Made by a program: the position numbers and the translations under genes. Below, in pieces: positions 8,026 through 15,415 of a stretch of DNA of 34,232 bases. The notes under the pieces were generated by a model, which searched no databases, was not told the DNA's origin, and worked only from the letters and a program-made list of their open reading frames with translations. Origin of the DNA: PGZG01 sp040235405. Lineage in GTDB: Bacteria; Pseudomonadota; Gammaproteobacteria; Pseudomonadales; Alcanivoracaceae. The stretch is from assembly GCA_040235405.1 (NCBI GenBank), contig JBECKT010000159.1:1-34232 (forward strand), written 5' to 3'. Each line of letters opens with the position of its first letter. Position 1 is the first letter of the stretch.

Positions 8026-8382
8026 TCAGGCGAGGCTCGCTTTGGCTTTCTCGGCCAAAGCAGCAAAAGCCACCTGATCACGTACTGCCAGATCAGCCAG
8101 TACTTTACGATCGATGTCGATGTTCGCCTTCTTCAGACCGCCGATAAAACGGCTGTAAGACAGACCGGAAATGCGCGCACCGGCGTTGATACGAACAATC
8201 CACAGACGGCGGAACTGACGCTTTCTCTGGCGGCGGTCACGGTAGGCATATTGGCCTGCCTTGATTACTGCCTGGATAGCAACACGATAGACACGGCTGC
8301 GGGCACCATAGTAACCCTTGGCCAGTTTCAGAATTTTCTTGTGCCGGCGACGGGCCTGCACACCACGTTTTACTCGAGCCAT
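8026..8382 (-). CDS. rplT: 50S ribosomal protein L20
   Basis: 118 residues, the same length as E. coli L20. It is a basic, 23S-rRNA-binding assembly protein of the large subunit. The long basic N-terminal extension (MARVKRGVQARRRHKKIL) and the globular C-terminal part (NIDIDRKVLADLAV) are both present. GGAG lies 7 bases upstream of the ATG. It follows rpmI in the usual order. In E. coli L20 represses its own operon by binding the rpmI leader; whether that holds here was not examined. Confidence 0.98.
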   Translation of the reverse strand: MARVKRGVQARRRHKKILKLAKGYYGARSRVYRVAIQAVIKAGQYAYRDRRQRKRQFRRLWIVRINAGARISGLSYSRFIGGLKKANIDIDRKVLADLAVRDQVAFAALAEKAKASLA

Positions 8383-8429
8383 TTCAGATCTCCAAAAACC
8401 ATATATTCAACGTTGTGCTGCGGGCCAGA

Positions 8430-8624
8430 TCAGGCGAATGGCAGCATACGCTTCACCATCGCGACGTCAGAGGCATGTACCCCGGTCATCGGACGGAGCT
8501 GACGAATCCGCTTGGGCGACTTCTTCGTCAGAATATGGCGTTTGAATGCCTGCTTGCGCTTGAAACCCGAGGCGGTTTTTCTAAAACGCTTGGCGGCCCC
8601 GCGATTTGACTTCATTTTAGGCAT
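8430..8624 (-). CDS. rpmI: 50S ribosomal protein L35
   Basis: 64 residues, starting MPKMKSNRGAAKRF, the typical L35 N-terminus, and highly basic throughout. It is a small late-assembly protein of the 50S subunit. It lies between infC (48 bases upstream) and rplT (47 bases downstream), the canonical order. The ribosome site upstream is weak (AAGAGA). Confidence 0.97.
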   Translation of the reverse strand: MPKMKSNRGAAKRFRKTASGFKRKQAFKRHILTKKSPKRIRQLRPMTGVHASDVAMVKRMLPFA

Positions 8625-8672
8625 GACAGTATCTCTTCTCTTGCCGTTTCAACTCGAGCAACCGGAAATCGG

Positions 8673-9215
8673 TTACTTCTTCTTACTCCCGGGAGCCAGC
8701 ACCATGATCATCTGCCGACCTTCCATGTTCGGGCGCTGTTCAACCACGCCGTGTTCAGCGAGATCCTGCTCAATCCGTTCAAGCAGTTGCAGCCCCAGCT
8801 CCTGGTGAGCCATTTCCCGACCACGGAAACGTACTGTTACCTTGGCCTTGTCCCCGTCCTCCAGAAAACGAATCAGGTTTTTCAGCTTGACCTGATAATC
8901 GCCAATGTCGGTGCCAGGGCGGAATTTGATTTCCTTAACCTGAATCTGCCGCGCCTTCTTGCGCGACTCTTTCTGTTTCTGCTTCAGCTCGAACAGGTGC
9001 TTGCCGTAATCCATGATCTTGCAGACCGGCGGCTCGGCATCCGGGGAAATCTCCACCAGATCCATCTCTTTCGCCGTTGCCGCTGCAATCGCCTCGAGCA
9101 GCGGAGTAATCCCCAGCTGGTCGCCATTATCGTCGATCAACCGCACTTCTCGCGCAGTGATCTGATCATTGATGCGGGCCCGCTTGTCGCCGCCCTTGGT
9201 TGCACGCTGCTTAAT
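8673..9215 (-). CDS. infC: translation initiation factor IF-3 (ATT start)
   Basis: 180 residues if it starts at the ATT at 9215, exactly the E. coli IF-3 length. GGAGG lies 7 bases upstream of this ATT, and translation gives IKQRATKGGDKRARINDQI (Met at position 1 in the cell), matching the family N-terminus. The first conventional start is an internal GTG at 9146, which would cut off 23 conserved residues. IF-3 keeps the 30S subunit free and rejects non-standard start codons, and in E. coli its own AUU start is the basis of autoregulation. The linker, the C-terminal domain (RFRGREMAHQELG) and the EGRQMIMVLAP end are intact. thrS, usually directly upstream, is absent. Confidence 0.96.
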   Translation of the reverse strand: MKQRATKGGDKRARINDQITAREVRLIDDNGDQLGITPLLEAIAAATAKEMDLVEISPDAEPPVCKIMDYGKHLFELKQKQKESRKKARQIQVKEIKFRPGTDIGDYQVKLKNLIRFLEDGDKAKVTVRFRGREMAHQELGLQLLERIEQDLAEHGVVEQRPNMEGRQMIMVLAPGSKKK

Positions 9216-9360
9216 GTTCGAACCTCCAGCCTGTTACTGTTCTGTCCTGCCGCTGGCCCGAGGGCGCGCTGACGGACATCCTTGAAACCCTGAAAACAAA
9301 GCCCCCGTAGCTTCCCAACCCTCTGAATTAACAGATAACTGGCTGCCACAGGGAGAATTC

Positions 9361-9437
9361 TGGTAGGCACGATTGGACTCGAACCAACGACCCCCACCAT
9401 GTCAAGGTGGTGCTCTAACCAACTGAGCTACGTGCCT
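9361..9437 (-). tRNA. tRNA-Val (anticodon GAC)
   Basis: 77 bases including encoded CCA. The acceptor AGGCACG pairs fully with CGTGCCT. D-arm AGCTCAGTTGGTTAGAGC, anticodon loop with GAC in CCTTGACATGG, T-arm GGTTCGAGTCC. It lies 145 bases upstream of infC on the same strand, in the place thrS often occupies. Only a weak 5-base-pair hairpin with a TGTTTTC tail is visible between the two. Confidence 0.97.
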
Positions 9438-9449
9438 GAAGTGGGGCGC

Positions 9450-9478
9450 ATTCTAGAGACCTGCCGGCGGCAACTCAA
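9450..9478 (-). promoter_or_regulatory. tRNA-Val promoter
   Basis: Read leftward: TTGAGT (9478-9473), a 17-base spacer, then TAGAAT (9455-9450) and a GC-rich discriminator GCGCCCC. The tRNA 5' end is 13 bases beyond the -10. This is a near-consensus sigma70 site with the discriminator typical of stringently controlled stable-RNA promoters. Confidence 0.8.
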
Positions 9479-9507
9479 GTGTTTGTTGCCACTGGATTTA
9501 GGCCTGA

Positions 9508-9531
9508 CGCCCTGCCGGTCAGGACAGGGCG
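9508..9531 (-). terminator. hairpin over the uvrB stop codon
   Basis: CGCCCTG pairs with CAGGGCG across the uvrB TGA. An alternative stem CCTGAC/GTCAGG (9503-9508/9518-9523) competes with it. There is no T run after it, so it is not a classical terminator. It may protect the 3' end or mark factor-dependent termination. Confidence 0.35.
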
Positions 9532-11549
9532 ACAAACTGCTCGCGCAGCACACCGATCCGGTCACGCACTCGTGCCGCCTGCTCGAACTCCAGATTGCGG
9601 GCATGCTCCATCATCTGCCCCTCAAGACGACTGATCTCCCGGGCTATCTCCACTGGCCCCGCCGGAATGGCGGCAAACTCGGCGGCCGATTCCGCCACCT
9701 TGCGGCCACGTTTACGTTCCGAGCTGCCGGCATTGCCGGCGGAGAAGCTCTCCTCAAGGATGTCGCGAACCTTCTTGTTCAGCGCCTGCGGGACGATGCC
9801 ATGGGCCTCATTGAAGACCTGCTGCTTCTGCCGCCGGCGTTCGGTTTCACCGATGGCCCGCTCCATGGAGCCGGTCATGCGGTCGGCATAAAGAATTGCC
9901 CTGCCTTCCAGATGCCTTGCGGTCCGGCCAATGGTCTGGATCAGCGAACGCTCGGAACGCAGAAAGCCTTCCTTGTCCGCATCAAATATCGCCACCAGCG
10001 CCACCTCCGGCATATCCAACCCCTCTCGCAGCAGGTTGATGCCGACCAGCACATCAAACTTGCCGAGGCGCAGATCACGGATAATCTCGACCCGCTCCAC
10101 GGTATCAATATCCGAGTGCAGGTAGCGCACCCGAACCTGATGATCGCGCAGAAATTCGGTCAGATCTTCCGCCATCCGCTTGGTCAGCACGGTAATCAGG
10201 ATACGCTGGTCACGACCGGCACAGAGCCGGATTTCGCCGAGTACGTCATCGACCTGGCCAGTGGCCGGACGCACTTCGATCACCGGGTCAAGCAATCCGG
10301 TCGGCCGCACCAGCTGCTCCACCACCTGACCGGCATGGGTCGCTTCATAGGGCCCCGGGGTCGCCGAGACAAAGATTCCCTGCGGCGCAATGCGCTCCCA
10401 TTCCTCGAACTTCAGCGGCCGGTTATCCAGCGCTGACGGCAGGCGGAAGCCGTACTCCACCAGCGTTTCCTTACGTGACCGGTCGCCTTTGTACATGGCG
10501 CCGATCTGCGGCACGGTGACGTGGGACTCGTCAATTACCAGCAGGGCGTCTTCCGGCAGATAATCAAACAGGGTCGGCGGCGGCTCGCCCGGCGCCCGGC
10601 CGGAGAACAGCCGCGAGTAGTTCTCGATGCCGTTGCAGTAACCGAGTTCGTGCAACATCTCCAGGTCGAAGCGGGTGCGCTGCTCCAGCCGCTGCGCCTC
10701 GACCAGTTTGTCGCGCTCGCGCAGATCCTTGAGCCGCAGCTCAAGCTCGGCCTTGATCTTCTCGATGGCGCTGAGCACGGTCTCGCGCGGCGTCACATAG
10801 TGGCTTTTCGGGTAGATACTGACCCGGCTGACCTTGCGCAGCAGCTCGCCGGTAAGCGGGTCGAACAGGGAAATATTGTCGACCTCCTCATCGAACAGCT
10901 CGATCCGTACCGCCTCCTTGTCGGAATCCGCCGGAAAGATGTCGATCACGTCGCCGCGCACCCGGTAGGTGCCACGGTGGAAATCCATCTCATTACGGGT
11001 GTACTGCAGCTCTGCCAGGCGCCGCAGCACGGCACGCTGGTCGATATGATCGCCCCGAACCACATGCAACAGCATCGACAGGTAACTGGCCGGATCACCC
11101 AGGCCATAGATAGCCGAGACCGAGGCGACGATCACCACGTCGCGGCGCTCCATCAGCGCCTTGGTGGCCGACAGCCGCATCTGCTCAATGTGCTCATTGA
11201 TGGAGGAGTCCTTCTCGATAAAGGTATCGGAGGACGGCACATAGGCCTCGGGCTGGTAGTAGTCGTAGTAGGAAACGAAGTACTCAACCGCGTTATCCGG
11301 GAAAAACTCGCGGAATTCGCTGTACAGCTGCGCTGCCAGAGTCTTGTTCGGCGCCATCACGATGGTCGGCCGCTGCAGCGCCTGAATGACGTTGGCAATG
11401 GTGAATGTCTTGCCCGAGCCGGTCACCCCGAGCAGGGTCTGGTAGGCCAGCCCCGATTCCAGCCCCTCGACCAGTGCCGCAATGGCGGCTGGCTGATCCC
11501 CCGCCGGAGAATAATCGGAGCGCAGTTGAAAGGATTCTGTGGATGCCAT
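9519..11549 (-). CDS. uvrB: excinuclease ABC subunit B
   Basis: 676 residues, full length. UvrB is the damage-verifying helicase-like subunit of nucleotide excision repair; it is loaded by UvrA and recruits UvrC. Walker A GVTGSGKT lies at about 41-48, and the damage-probing beta-hairpin region SYYDYYQPEAYVP at about 93-105. The LLVIDESHVT box and helicase motifs such as LREGLDMPEVALVAI and QTIGRTARH follow. The C-terminal UVR domain at about 637-672 (EQAARVRDRI) binds UvrC. The ATG at 11549 has AGG about 6 bases upstream. I saw no LexA-type CTG-N10-CAG box in the 119-base gap to the divergent gene, so SOS control is not supported by this stretch. Confidence 0.98.
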   Translation of the reverse strand: MASTESFQLRSDYSPAGDQPAAIAALVEGLESGLAYQTLLGVTGSGKTFTIANVIQALQRPTIVMAPNKTLAAQLYSEFREFFPDNAVEYFVSYYDYYQPEAYVPSSDTFIEKDSSINEHIEQMRLSATKALMERRDVVIVASVSAIYGLGDPASYLSMLLHVVRGDHIDQRAVLRRLAELQYTRNEMDFHRGTYRVRGDVIDIFPADSDKEAVRIELFDEEVDNISLFDPLTGELLRKVSRVSIYPKSHYVTPRETVLSAIEKIKAELELRLKDLRERDKLVEAQRLEQRTRFDLEMLHELGYCNGIENYSRLFSGRAPGEPPPTLFDYLPEDALLVIDESHVTVPQIGAMYKGDRSRKETLVEYGFRLPSALDNRPLKFEEWERIAPQGIFVSATPGPYEATHAGQVVEQLVRPTGLLDPVIEVRPATGQVDDVLGEIRLCAGRDQRILITVLTKRMAEDLTEFLRDHQVRVRYLHSDIDTVERVEIIRDLRLGKFDVLVGINLLREGLDMPEVALVAIFDADKEGFLRSERSLIQTIGRTARHLEGRAILYADRMTGSMERAIGETERRRQKQQVFNEAHGIVPQALNKKVRDILEESFSAGNAGSSERKRGRKVAESAAEFAAIPAGPVEIAREISRLEGQMMEHARNLEFEQAARVRDRIGVLREQFVALS

Positions 11550-11571
11550 TTAAGCCTGTCCCGGGATTCGC

Positions 11572-11577
11572 TAGAAT
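11572..11577 (+). promoter_or_regulatory. possible -10 for the aminotransferase gene
   Basis: TAGAAT lies 92 bases upstream of the start at 11669 in the 119-base gap between uvrB and the divergent aminotransferase. No good -35 is seen 16-18 bases upstream, so this is only a candidate. Confidence 0.25.
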
Positions 11578-11668
11578 ATGCGGCCCGCGAGGGGTCGCCA
11601 GAAGCAAGGCCCCCTCACAGGCGCCAAAAGCGCACCATCATCCGCCGCTCACTGAAGACGAGGAGTGC

Positions 11669-12853
11669 ATGTCCGAACTTAATCTTTCCGACCGCGTACA
11701 ACGCATCAAGCCCTCTCCTACCCTGGCAGTATCCAACCGTGCGGCAGAACTGCGCGCCCAGGGCAAAGACATTATCGGACTCGGCGTCGGTGAGCCGGAT
11801 TTCGATACGCCGGATCATATCAAACAAGCGGCGATCGAAGCGATTCAGCAGGGTAAAACCAAATACACCGCCGTTGACGGCACCCCGGGCCTGAAAAAAG
11901 CCATTGTCGCCAAGTTCAAGCGCGAGAACGGTCTGGATTATCAAGCGAACCAGATTCTGGTGTCGTCCGGCGGCAAGCAGAGCTTTTTCAACATGGCGCT
12001 GGCGTTTCTGAACGATGGCGACGAAGCGGTTATCCCGGCGCCCTACTGGGTTTCCTACCCGGATATGGTGCTGATCGCCGGCGGCGAACCGGTGGTCATC
12101 GAAACCAGCGTCGAGCAACGTTTCAAGGTCACCGCCGAGCAGGTGGAAAAAGCCATCACGCCGAAAACCCGCCTGTTCGTGATCAACAGCCCGTCCAACC
12201 CGAGCGGCATTGCCTACACCGCAGAAGAGCTGGCCGGGATCGGCGCGGTGCTGCGCAAGCACCCGAATATCCTGATCGCCACCGACGATATGTACGAACA
12301 TATCCTCTGGACCGGCAAACCGTTCGTGAACATCCTCAACGTCTGCCCGGATCTGTATGACCGCACCATCGTCATGAATGGCGTCTCCAAGGCCTACAGC
12401 ATGACCGGCTGGCGTATCGGTTACGCCGCCGGCCCGGCCAAGCTGATCAAGGCGATGACCAACGTCCAGAGCCAGAGCACCTCGAACCCGGCCTCGATCA
12501 GCCAGGCCGCAGCAGAAGCCGCCCTGAATGGCCCGCAGGAGTGCGTCGCCGAGATGGTGGTGGCGTTCAAATCTCGCCATGACTGGCTGGTAGCAGCGCT
12601 GAACGCTCTGCCCGGCGTCACCTGCCTTGAGGGCGATGGCACCTTCTACGCCTTTGCCGACTTCAATCAGGCGATCCGTAATCTGGGCCTGAAGGACGAC
12701 CTGGAGCTGGCCGAGAAACTGCTCGAAGGCGGCGTCGCCCTGGTCCCGGGTTCTGCCTTCGGCACCCCGGGCTGCCTGCGGTTGTCGTTTGCGGTGAGTC
12801 TCGACACGCTGAAATCTGCAGTCGAACGTATCGCCGCTGTACTGACTAAATAA
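11669..12853 (+). CDS. aspartate/prephenate-type aminotransferase (class I PLP)
   Basis: 394 residues from the ATG at 11669, preceded by GAGGAG. The open frame runs further upstream, but those residues lack family similarity and lie over the uvrB promoter region. The fold type I aminotransferase features are complete: GVGEPDFDTP substrate loop (about 39-48), NSPSNPSG (Asn177), DDMYE (Asp207), the PLP Schiff-base Lys241 in SKAYSMTGWRIGY, and a C-terminal LRLSF Arg. This pattern is that of the subgroup Ibeta/Igamma aspartate aminotransferases, which make aspartate from oxaloacetate and often also use prephenate. The divergent neighbour is uvrB, an arrangement known from Pseudomonas. Confidence 0.92.
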   Translation: MSELNLSDRVQRIKPSPTLAVSNRAAELRAQGKDIIGLGVGEPDFDTPDHIKQAAIEAIQQGKTKYTAVDGTPGLKKAIVAKFKRENGLDYQANQILVSSGGKQSFFNMALAFLNDGDEAVIPAPYWVSYPDMVLIAGGEPVVIETSVEQRFKVTAEQVEKAITPKTRLFVINSPSNPSGIAYTAEELAGIGAVLRKHPNILIATDDMYEHILWTGKPFVNILNVCPDLYDRTIVMNGVSKAYSMTGWRIGYAAGPAKLIKAMTNVQSQSTSNPASISQAAAEAALNGPQECVAEMVVAFKSRHDWLVAALNALPGVTCLEGDGTFYAFADFNQAIRNLGLKDDLELAEKLLEGGVALVPGSAFGTPGCLRLSFAVSLDTLKSAVERIAAVLTK

Positions 12854-12887
12854 AGAAGCAGCACGGCGCGTATAAATAAGCAGCAAA

Positions 12888-12921
12888 CGGTCAGGAGAGG
12901 GGTTGACCCTCTCCGGGACCG
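12888..12921 (+). terminator. GC-rich hairpin after the aminotransferase, overlapping the tRNA-Asn promoter
   Basis: GGAGAGGG/CCCTCTCC around a 5-base loop, extended by CGGTC/GACCG across a small bulge. No T tract follows. The -35 element of the tRNA-Asn promoter begins in the loop. It may be a transcript end signal for the upstream gene. Confidence 0.45.
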
Positions 12922-12931
12922 CCACTATGAT
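12903..12931 (+). promoter_or_regulatory. tRNA-Asn promoter
   Basis: TTGACC (12903-12908), a 17-base spacer, TATGAT (12926-12931), then TCGCGGCC as a GC-rich discriminator. The tRNA begins 17 bases after the -10. This is a strong sigma70-type match. Confidence 0.82.
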
Positions 12932-12947
12932 TCGCGGCCTCAGTTAT

Positions 12948-13023
12948 TCCGCCTTAGCTCAGTCGGTAGAGCAACTGACTGTTAATCAGTGGGTCGCTGG
13001 TTCGAGCCCAGCAGGCGGAGCCA
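12948..13023 (+). tRNA. tRNA-Asn (anticodon GTT)
   Basis: 76 bases including CCA. The acceptor TCCGCCT pairs with AGGCGGA and the discriminator base is G. The anticodon arm is CTGACTGTTAATCAG with anticodon GTT. T-arm GGTTCGAGCCC. It has its own promoter and terminator, so it is a single-gene unit. Confidence 0.97.
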
Positions 13024-13036
13024 ATCTGAACGAAAG

Positions 13037-13062
13037 GGGGTCACTTCGGTGGCCCCTTTTTT
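13037..13062 (+). terminator. Rho-independent terminator of tRNA-Asn
   Basis: 8-base-pair stem GGGGTCAC/GTGGCCCC (one T-G pair) with a TTCG tetraloop and six T residues, 14 bases after the tRNA. Confidence 0.93.
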
Positions 13063-13113
13063 ATGCCCACTGAATTAGCACCCAACCCCGACGCCACCAA
13101 ACGCAGAAACAGA

Positions 13114-13137
13114 AACGGCGCCACAAAGGGCGCCGTT
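13114..13137 (-). terminator. terminator of the tRNA-Glu/tRNA-Gly unit
   Basis: Perfect 9-base-pair stem AACGGCGCC/GGCGCCGTT. Read leftward it ends in GTTTCTGTTTCT, a T-rich tail. It lies 11 bases past the 3' end of tRNA-Gly and faces the tRNA-Asn terminator. Confidence 0.75.
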
Positions 13138-13147
13138 CTGATAAAGA

Positions 13148-13223
13148 TGGAGCGGGTAACGAGGCTCGAACTCGTGACCTCGACCTTGGCAAGGTCGCGC
13201 TCTACCAACTGAGCTACACCCGC
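13148..13223 (-). tRNA. tRNA-Gly (anticodon GCC)
   Basis: 76 bases including CCA. The acceptor GCGGGTG pairs with TACCCGC (one G-T pair), discriminator T. Anticodon arm CGACCTTGCCAAGGTCG with anticodon GCC. It follows tRNA-Glu by 26 bases in the same transcript. Confidence 0.97.
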
Positions 13224-13249
13224 TTGCTATTTCCTGCCACCGAGAAGAA

Positions 13250-13325
13250 TGGCGTCCCCTAGGGGATTCGAACCCCTGTTACCGCCGTGAAAGGGCGGTG
13301 TCCTGGGCCTCTAGACGAAGGGGAC
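13250..13325 (-). tRNA. tRNA-Glu (anticodon TTC)
   Basis: 76 bases including CCA. The 5' end GTCCCCT is typical of bacterial tRNA-Glu. Anticodon arm CCGCCCTTTCACGGCGG with anticodon TTC. T-arm GGTTCGAATCC. It is the first gene of a two-tRNA leftward unit. Confidence 0.97.
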
Positions 13326-13340
13326 CCGGAAAGCGGCGCA

Positions 13341-13369
13341 AGTCTAGGGGCGCCCCCTGATGCCGTCAA
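13341..13369 (-). promoter_or_regulatory. promoter of the tRNA-Glu/tRNA-Gly unit
   Basis: Read leftward: TTGACG (13369-13364), a 17-base spacer, TAGACT (13346-13341), then a GC-rich TGCGCCGC stretch before the tRNA 5' end. Confidence 0.78.
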
Positions 13370-13431
13370 GGGCCATTGACGGGAAATCGCCACCTTGTTC
13401 AGATAGCCACTCACTTTTTCCGGAGATTCCC

Positions 13432-14091
13432 ATGGAACTCAAATTGTACGGCGCCGCCCTCTCCCCGTTTGTACGCAAAACCCGGGTATTCATGCAGGAG
13501 AAAGGCATCCCCTTTGAAGCCATTCACATTGATCCCAACAACCCGCCGGAAGACTTCGTCAAACTGAATCCGCTCAAGCGCATCCCGGTGCTGCAGCATG
13601 GCGACAGGGTGATTGCCGACTCCGCGGTGATTTGCCGTTATCTGGAATCAGTGTTTCCGGAAAACCCGCTCTACCCCACCGACCCCTGGGATCAAGCCCG
13701 CTGCAGCTGGTATGAAAAATTCGCCGATTATGAACTGGGCGTAACCTGCACCTTCAGTGTGTTCCGCAACCGGGTCATCATGCCGCTGATCGGCAGAACC
13801 TGTGATGAAGACAAGGTACAGAAGGCGCTGAACACCAGCATCCCGCCACTGTTTGCCTATCTGGATCAGGAGCTGGCCGGCAAGGACTACCTGCTGGGCG
13901 AGCAGATGACTATCGCCGACATTGCCCTGGCCAGCCAACTGGTCAACCTGCGTCACGGCGGTGAAGTGGTGGATGCCAGCCGATTCCCGAATCTGGCCGC
14001 CCACGCCGAGCGCATGCATGCCCGGCCGGGCTTTGCCAAGACCATCGAAAAAGAGACCGCCTTTGTCGAGAAGGTCCGGGTAAAACCCTGA
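13432..14091 (+). CDS. glutathione S-transferase family protein
   Basis: 219 residues from the ATG at 13432, with GGAG 7 bases upstream. The N-terminal thioredoxin-like domain (about 1-78) has the LYGAALSPFVRKTR start with the active-site Ser/Thr region, the cis-Pro in KRIPVLQ and the glutathione-contact DSAVICRYLE. The all-alpha C-terminal domain contains YLLGEQMTIADIALAS, the conserved N-capping/hydrophobic-staple motif. The substrate cannot be told from sequence. The gene is a single unit between the tRNA cluster and a terminator. Confidence 0.92.
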   Translation: MELKLYGAALSPFVRKTRVFMQEKGIPFEAIHIDPNNPPEDFVKLNPLKRIPVLQHGDRVIADSAVICRYLESVFPENPLYPTDPWDQARCSWYEKFADYELGVTCTFSVFRNRVIMPLIGRTCDEDKVQKALNTSIPPLFAYLDQELAGKDYLLGEQMTIADIALASQLVNLRHGGEVVDASRFPNLAAHAERMHARPGFAKTIEKETAFVEKVRVKP

Positions 14092-14124
14092 TTTTCCCGG
14101 ACAACCCGCATATACAGGCTTTTC

Positions 14125-14157
14125 AGCGGCATTGTAGAATGCCGCTTTACTCTTTTT
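14125..14157 (+). terminator. Rho-independent terminator after the GST-like gene
   Basis: 8-base-pair stem GCGGCATT/AATGCCGC with loop GTAG, followed by the T-rich TTTACTCTTTTT. The sequence TAGAAT within it could also serve as a -10 for the next gene, which starts at 14171. Confidence 0.75.
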
Positions 14158-14170
14158 CAGAGTCAGCGTA

Positions 14171-15400
14171 ATGAGCAACCCGGAACAGATCCACAAGTCG
14201 GACAAACTGAAGGGTGTCTGCTATGACATCCGCGGCCCGGTGCTGCGCGAAGCCAACCGCATGGAAGAGGAAGGCCACCGCATCATCAAGCTGAATATCG
14301 GCAATCCGGCACCGTTCGGCTTCGATGCGCCGGAGGAAATCCTGCAGGATGTGATTCACAACCTGCCCGACTCCAGTGGCTACTGCCACTCCAAGGGGCT
14401 GTTCCCGGCGCGCAAGGCGGTGATGCACTACACCCAGGAAAAGGGCATCAAGGGTGTCACTATCGACGACATCATTATCGGCAACGGTGTTTCCGAACTG
14501 ATCGTCATGGCCATGCAGGCACTGGTGAATAATGGTGACGAGATTCTGTTGCCGGCGCCGGATTACCCGCTGTGGACCGCCGCCGTGCGTCTCTCCGGCG
14601 GCACGCCGGTGCACTACCTGTGTGACGAACAGCAGGACTGGCAGCCGGCTCTGGACGATATTCGCGCCAAAATCTCGCCACGCACCCGTGCCCTGGTAAT
14701 CATTAACCCGAACAATCCGACCGGCGCCAATTACAGCGAAGCGTTTCTGCGCGAATTGCTCAACATTGCCCGCGAGAACGATCTGATCGTGCTGGCCGAC
14801 GAGATTTACGACAAGATTCTCTACGATGAAGAAAAACACATCTCGATTGCGTCGATGGCTGACGATCTGCTGTTCGTCACCTTTAACGGCCTGTCGAAAA
14901 GCTACCGTGCTGCCGGGTTCCGATCCGGCTGGATGATAGTGTCCGGCGCCAAGCATCGTGCCCGCGATTTTATCGAAGGCCTGGAAATGCTGGCCTCCAT
15001 GCGTCTGTGTGCCAACGTGCCGTCGCAACACGCGATCCAGACGGCGCTGGGCGGCTATCAGAGTATCGATGATCTGGTGCTGCCGACCGGCCGGCTTGGC
15101 AAACAGCGCGATCTGGCCTGGCAGTTACTGAACGAGATCCCCGGTGTCAGCTGTGTCAAACCAAAGTCTGCATTGTATCTTTTCCCCCGGCTCGACCCGG
15201 AGATGTATCCGATTGAGGATGACGAAGCATTCGTGCTCGACCTGCTACGCCAGGAAAAGGTGCTGGTGGTTCAGGGCACGGCTTTCAACTGGCCAAAGCC
15301 GGATCACTTCCGCATTGTGTTCCTGCCGAACCCGGATGATCTGCGTGAGTCCATCGGTCGTATCGGTCGTTACCTCGAACGCATGCGCAAGAAAAAATAA
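14171..15400 (+). CDS. alaA: alanine transaminase, AlaA type
   Basis: 409 residues. It is a class I PLP aminotransferase of the AlaA/YfbQ type, which makes alanine from pyruvate and glutamate. Features: LNIGNPAPFGF near 41-51, DSSGYCHSKGL, IINPNNPTGA (about 177-186), DEIYDKILYD (about 210-219), the PLP Lys243 in NGLSKSYRAAGFRSGW, and FRIVFLPNP near the end. The length and the DSSGY segment fit AlaA better than aspartate aminotransferases. The ribosome site before the ATG is weak. The next gene starts 15 bases after the stop, so they are probably co-transcribed. Confidence 0.93.
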   Translation: MSNPEQIHKSDKLKGVCYDIRGPVLREANRMEEEGHRIIKLNIGNPAPFGFDAPEEILQDVIHNLPDSSGYCHSKGLFPARKAVMHYTQEKGIKGVTIDDIIIGNGVSELIVMAMQALVNNGDEILLPAPDYPLWTAAVRLSGGTPVHYLCDEQQDWQPALDDIRAKISPRTRALVIINPNNPTGANYSEAFLRELLNIARENDLIVLADEIYDKILYDEEKHISIASMADDLLFVTFNGLSKSYRAAGFRSGWMIVSGAKHRARDFIEGLEMLASMRLCANVPSQHAIQTALGGYQSIDDLVLPTGRLGKQRDLAWQLLNEIPGVSCVKPKSALYLFPRLDPEMYPIEDDEAFVLDLLRQEKVLVVQGTAFNWPKPDHFRIVFLPNPDDLRESIGRIGRYLERMRKKK

Positions 15401-15415
15401 TCGGGGAGCGAGCGC

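Noticed and set aside
9399..10436. 345-codon + strand open frame opposite uvrB
   Set aside because: It lies wholly within the antisense of tRNA-Val and uvrB. High-GC genes often leave long open frames on the opposite strand. No family signal and no ribosome site.
11550..11668. LexA/SOS box upstream of uvrB
   Set aside because: No CTG-N10-CAG or close variant was found on either strand in the gap.
10521..11894. 457-codon + strand open frame
   Set aside because: Antisense to uvrB and running across the start of the aminotransferase in another frame. The translation is Arg/Gln/Leu-rich and has no recognisable domain.
11615..12925. 436-codon - strand open frame
   Set aside because: Exactly antisense to the aminotransferase, whose protein carries all catalytic residues. 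The mirrored frame has no domain.
14147..15031. 294-codon - strand open frame opposite alaA
   Set aside because: Antisense shadow of a well-supported gene. No promoter or ribosome site.
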